A DNA stretch of 64,000 nucleotides from Halobacteroidaceae bacterium (GTDB taxonomy: Bacteria > Bacillota > Halanaerobiia > B1SED10-174). Shown piece by piece: positions 62,013 to 64,000 of the stretch (the stretch's first letter is position 1; every line of letters starts with the position of its first letter). Below the pieces are notes generated by a model, which was given only the letters and a program-made list of their open reading frames with translations, was not told the origin of the DNA and searched no databases. Both the position numbers and the translations under genes were made by a program. The stretch covers positions 62,001 to 126,000 of the forward strand of contig PUNE01000129.1 of NCBI GenBank assembly GCA_003551665.1. Reading direction: 5' to 3'.

Positions 62013-63830
62013 GTGTTAAAGGAAAAACTGGGGCGGCTGCCCGCCCAGAGTGGAGTATATATTTTAAAAGACCAGCTCGGAGAAGTTCTGTACGTAGGGA
62101 AGGCCAAGTCCCTTCGTAACAGGGTTCGTTCCTATTTCCAAAGGGGAGCAGATGCCCCCCGAACAAAAATGCTCCAGGAAAGAATTGGGGATTTCGAAGT
62201 CTACCTGACTTCCAATGAAGTAGAAGCGATGATCCTGGAAAGCAACCTGATCAAAAAACACCAGCCTCCCTTTAATATCAGGCTGAAAGATGACAAAACC
62301 TATCCCTACCTGAAGATAACCCTGCAAGAGGACTATCCCCGCATCCTAAAAACCCGCCAGTTTCAGCGGGATGGAGCACGCTATTTCGGTCCTTATACCA
62401 GCATCGAGGCTGTAAATCGGACTCTCAAGTGGCTGCTCAGGCTTTTCCCCCTTCGGACCTGCAAGCGGAAAATTGTGGCGGGGGAGACCTGGGACAGGGC
62501 ATGTTTGAACTACCACATTGAGAGGTGCCTGGGGCCCTGCATTGGGGCTGTTAACCCCCAGGCATATCGGGAATGGGTGGAAAAGGTTATCCTCTTTCTC
62601 GAGGGCAGGCAGGAAGAACTATTAAAACAGGTGGAGAAAGGGATGAAGGAGGCAGCCCGTAGCCAGGATTATGAACAGGCCGCCGAGTACCGGGATGCTC
62701 TCCAGGCCATGGAAAAAGTCCGGGAAAAGCAGGAAGTGGTCTGGGAAGGTGACGAGGAAAAGGATATCCTTGGTCTGGCCCGTGAAGAAGAACGGGCCTG
62801 TATTCAGGTTTTCCAGGTCCGCCATGGAAGACTCCTGGGCCGGGAACATTTTTTCCTGGAAGGTACAGGTGAAAGGTTATCGGGAGCAATTATTACTGCA
62901 TTCATGCAACAGTACTACCTGGGTTCCCGGTATGCCCCCCGGGAAATCATTTTGCCCCATGCCCCTGAAGAAAAGGACGTAGTTGGAAGCTGGTTAAGTG
63001 AAGAAGCGGGCCACCGGGTTATCCTTACCGTACCCCAGAGGGGGAAAAAAGCAAGGTTGCTGAAACTGGCCCGGGAAAATGCTGAACACCAGCTCCAGCA
63101 GGAGAACCTGCTGGAAGAAGAAAAAAGGAAAAAGGAAGAAAAGGATCTCCAGCAACTGCAAAAAGCCCTGGGGCTCAAAGAATTTCCCGAAATTATTGAG
63201 GGCTATGATATATCCAATATCGGGGGTAGGGAAGCAGTGGGGTCCATGGTGGTTTTTATTCACGGAAGACCAGCAGGGGAAAGGTACCGGCGGTTTAAAA
63301 TCAAAACTTTAGAGGAAACTAATGACGTGGCCATGATGGGTGAGGTTCTCGAGCGCCGCCTGCTGCGGCTGAAAAAAGAGGGAGGGGATATTCCCAACCT
63401 GGTAATAATTGACGGAGGAAAAGGCCAGGTTAATCGAGCCCGGTTGATGCTGGAAAAGTATGGGTTTAAAAAGGTTCCCCTGGTTGGACTGGCTAAAAAA
63501 GAAGAGGAGATTGTTTTTCCGGGCAGGAGAGAATCTCTTCGGCTGGACCTGGGAAACCGGGGTTTACAGCTCCTGCAGCGGGTCCGGGATGAAGCCCACC
63601 GGTTTGCCCTTGGTTACCACCGCCGGCTGCGCCTGCGGAGTATGACCCACAGCCTGTTGGAAGAAATACCAGGCATTGGGCCCCAGAAAAGGAAGGCCCT
63701 GCTCGATCATTTCGGTTCTCTGGCCGCCCTTAGGCAGGCCAATATCTCCCAACTGAAAAAAGTTCCTGGGATTAATGAAAAAACAGCCTCAGCAATCCAG
63801 GACTGGCTCCAGGAAAATCTCCAGAATTAA
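62013..63830 (+). CDS. uvrC: Excinuclease ABC subunit C
   Basis: A 605-residue UvrC. The GIY-YIG nuclease domain is at the N-terminus (SGVYILKDQLGEVLYVGKAK; RVRSYFQR), the UVR motif is EAARSQDYEQAAEYRDALQA, the second nuclease region has EGYDISNIGGREAVGSMVVF, and tandem HhH motifs close the protein (LEEIPGIGPQKRKALLDHFG; LKKVPGINEKTASAI). It makes both incisions at UvrB-marked lesions. The GTG at 62013 is six bases after AGGGGTG; TTG 61992 and GTG 62004 are alternatives. It is separated from uvrBA by 33 kb. Confidence 0.97.
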   Translation: MLKEKLGRLPAQSGVYILKDQLGEVLYVGKAKSLRNRVRSYFQRGADAPRTKMLQERIGDFEVYLTSNEVEAMILESNLIKKHQPPFNIRLKDDKTYPYLKITLQEDYPRILKTRQFQRDGARYFGPYTSIEAVNRTLKWLLRLFPLRTCKRKIVAGETWDRACLNYHIERCLGPCIGAVNPQAYREWVEKVILFLEGRQEELLKQVEKGMKEAARSQDYEQAAEYRDALQAMEKVREKQEVVWEGDEEKDILGLAREEERACIQVFQVRHGRLLGREHFFLEGTGERLSGAIITAFMQQYYLGSRYAPREIILPHAPEEKDVVGSWLSEEAGHRVILTVPQRGKKARLLKLARENAEHQLQQENLLEEEKRKKEEKDLQQLQKALGLKEFPEIIEGYDISNIGGREAVGSMVVFIHGRPAGERYRRFKIKTLEETNDVAMMGEVLERRLLRLKKEGGDIPNLVIIDGGKGQVNRARLMLEKYGFKKVPLVGLAKKEEEIVFPGRRESLRLDLGNRGLQLLQRVRDEAHRFALGYHRRLRLRSMTHSLLEEIPGIGPQKRKALLDHFGSLAALRQANISQLKKVPGINEKTASAIQDWLQENLQN

Positions 63831-63890
63831 AAAAATTATAGTTTAAATACAGAATTTTAATATAAATATTAAAAAATTTAATAAAAGTCC

Positions 63891-63919
63891 TTGACAGGGT
63901 TCCGAAAGGGCCCTATAAT
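63891..63919 (+). promoter_or_regulatory. Consensus sigma-A promoter of the last gene
   Basis: TTGACA at 63891–63896 and TATAAT at 63914–63919, both perfect, with a 17-base spacer. Confidence 0.92.
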
Positions 63920-63955
63920 TATATTAAGAAAATTAAATATTTCCTTAATATAATT
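63917..63955 (+). promoter_or_regulatory. AT-rich dyad operator candidate overlapping the -10
   Basis: AATTATATTAAG (63917–63928) recurs as its exact reverse complement at 63944–63955, 15 bases apart. The second arm is itself part of a 17-base palindrome, CCTTAAT-ATA-ATTAAGG (63943–63959). The first arm overlaps the -10. The pattern resembles paired Fur/PerR-type sites, though the match to either consensus is partial. Confidence 0.55.
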
Positions 63956-63979
63956 AAGGATGAAAGGAGGGGACGAAAA

Positions 63980-64000
63980 ATGGCCAATCCGATTGTAGGA
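63980..64000 (+). CDS. Start of an unidentified gene (cut by the window end)
   Basis: ATG at 63980 behind AAAGGAGGGGAC, with the consensus promoter above. Only MANPIVG is visible, too little to name a product. Confidence 0.7.

Noticed and set aside
1-64000. CRISPR arrays, insertion sequences, prophage or tRNA/rRNA genes
   Set aside because: No regularly spaced repeats, transposase or integrase proteins, or structural RNA signatures were found on reading the window.

Overview
The window looks like chromosome from an anaerobic, two-membrane (diderm) Firmicute, most likely of the Halanaerobiales type. Firmicute markers are a SigH-type sigma factor, the hpf–secA–prfB order, csaB, tagA, a YitT protein, strong SigA-type promoters (TTGACA/TATAAT, 17-nt spacers) and AGGAGG ribosome-binding sites with frequent TTG and GTG starts. 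Outer-membrane markers are flgA, flgH and flgI (P- and L-ring proteins) and a small beta-barrel protein ending in Phe. A glutamate 2,3-aminomutase suggests beta-glutamate as an osmolyte, which fits a salt-adapted anaerobe. The assignment is inferred from gene content only.

Layout. 1–4.4 kb: distal-rod and ring flagellar operon (flgF partial, flgG, flgA, flgH, flgI, flgJ), closed by a terminator. 4.4–9.5 kb: a sugar-phosphate isomerase, an ECF transporter S component, a DUF1893 protein, an outer-membrane barrel, a 51-residue membrane protein, a polysaccharide deacetylase, sigH and a zinc-ribbon orphan. 9.5–15.6 kb: cold-shock protein, hpf, glutamate 2,3-aminomutase behind an attenuator-like leader, secA, and prfB with its programmed +1 frameshift. 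15.6–23.6 kb: envelope genes (DUF2993, DUF5693, csaB, tagA, yitT, ctpA, a GT4 glycosyltransferase). 23.6–30.2 kb: uvrBA with a LexA-like box, and a divergent S41 peptidase-like membrane protein.

30.4–53.5 kb is the accessory heart of the window: about 23 kb of tightly packed same-strand genes for anaerobic nucleobase breakdown. The order is ygeY, ygeW, two fold-type-II PLP enzymes, an XRE–cupin regulator, a dihydropyrimidinase/hydantoinase, an 8-oxoguanine-deaminase-like amidohydrolase, ssnA, a xanthine/uracil permease, a three-subunit xanthine dehydrogenase, a second fused molybdenum hydroxylase, a PreT/PreA-like reductase pair, adenine deaminase and a purine permease. ssnA contains an in-frame TGA at codon 210. 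Reading through it gives a full-length 442-residue protein, so it is either a selenocysteine codon or a disruption. Downstream (53.5–55.7 kb and 61–62 kb) are maturation genes of selenium-dependent molybdenum hydroxylases: a MocA-like cytidylyltransferase, yqeB, yqeC and an XdhC-family protein with a permuted domain order.

55.7–58.6 kb: a polar amino-acid ABC transporter with two permeases, the first of which has no ATG, GTG or TTG start and appears to begin at ATC. 58.7–64 kb: a ROK glucokinase, a minus-strand NTPase/methyltransferase pair with its own promoter, the XdhC-like gene, uvrC, and the first codons of a gene behind a consensus promoter overlapped by AT-rich dyads.

I saw no rRNA, tRNA, CRISPR array, insertion sequence or prophage gene. 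No stretch over 300 bases lacks a gene; the longest gap is 30181–30473.
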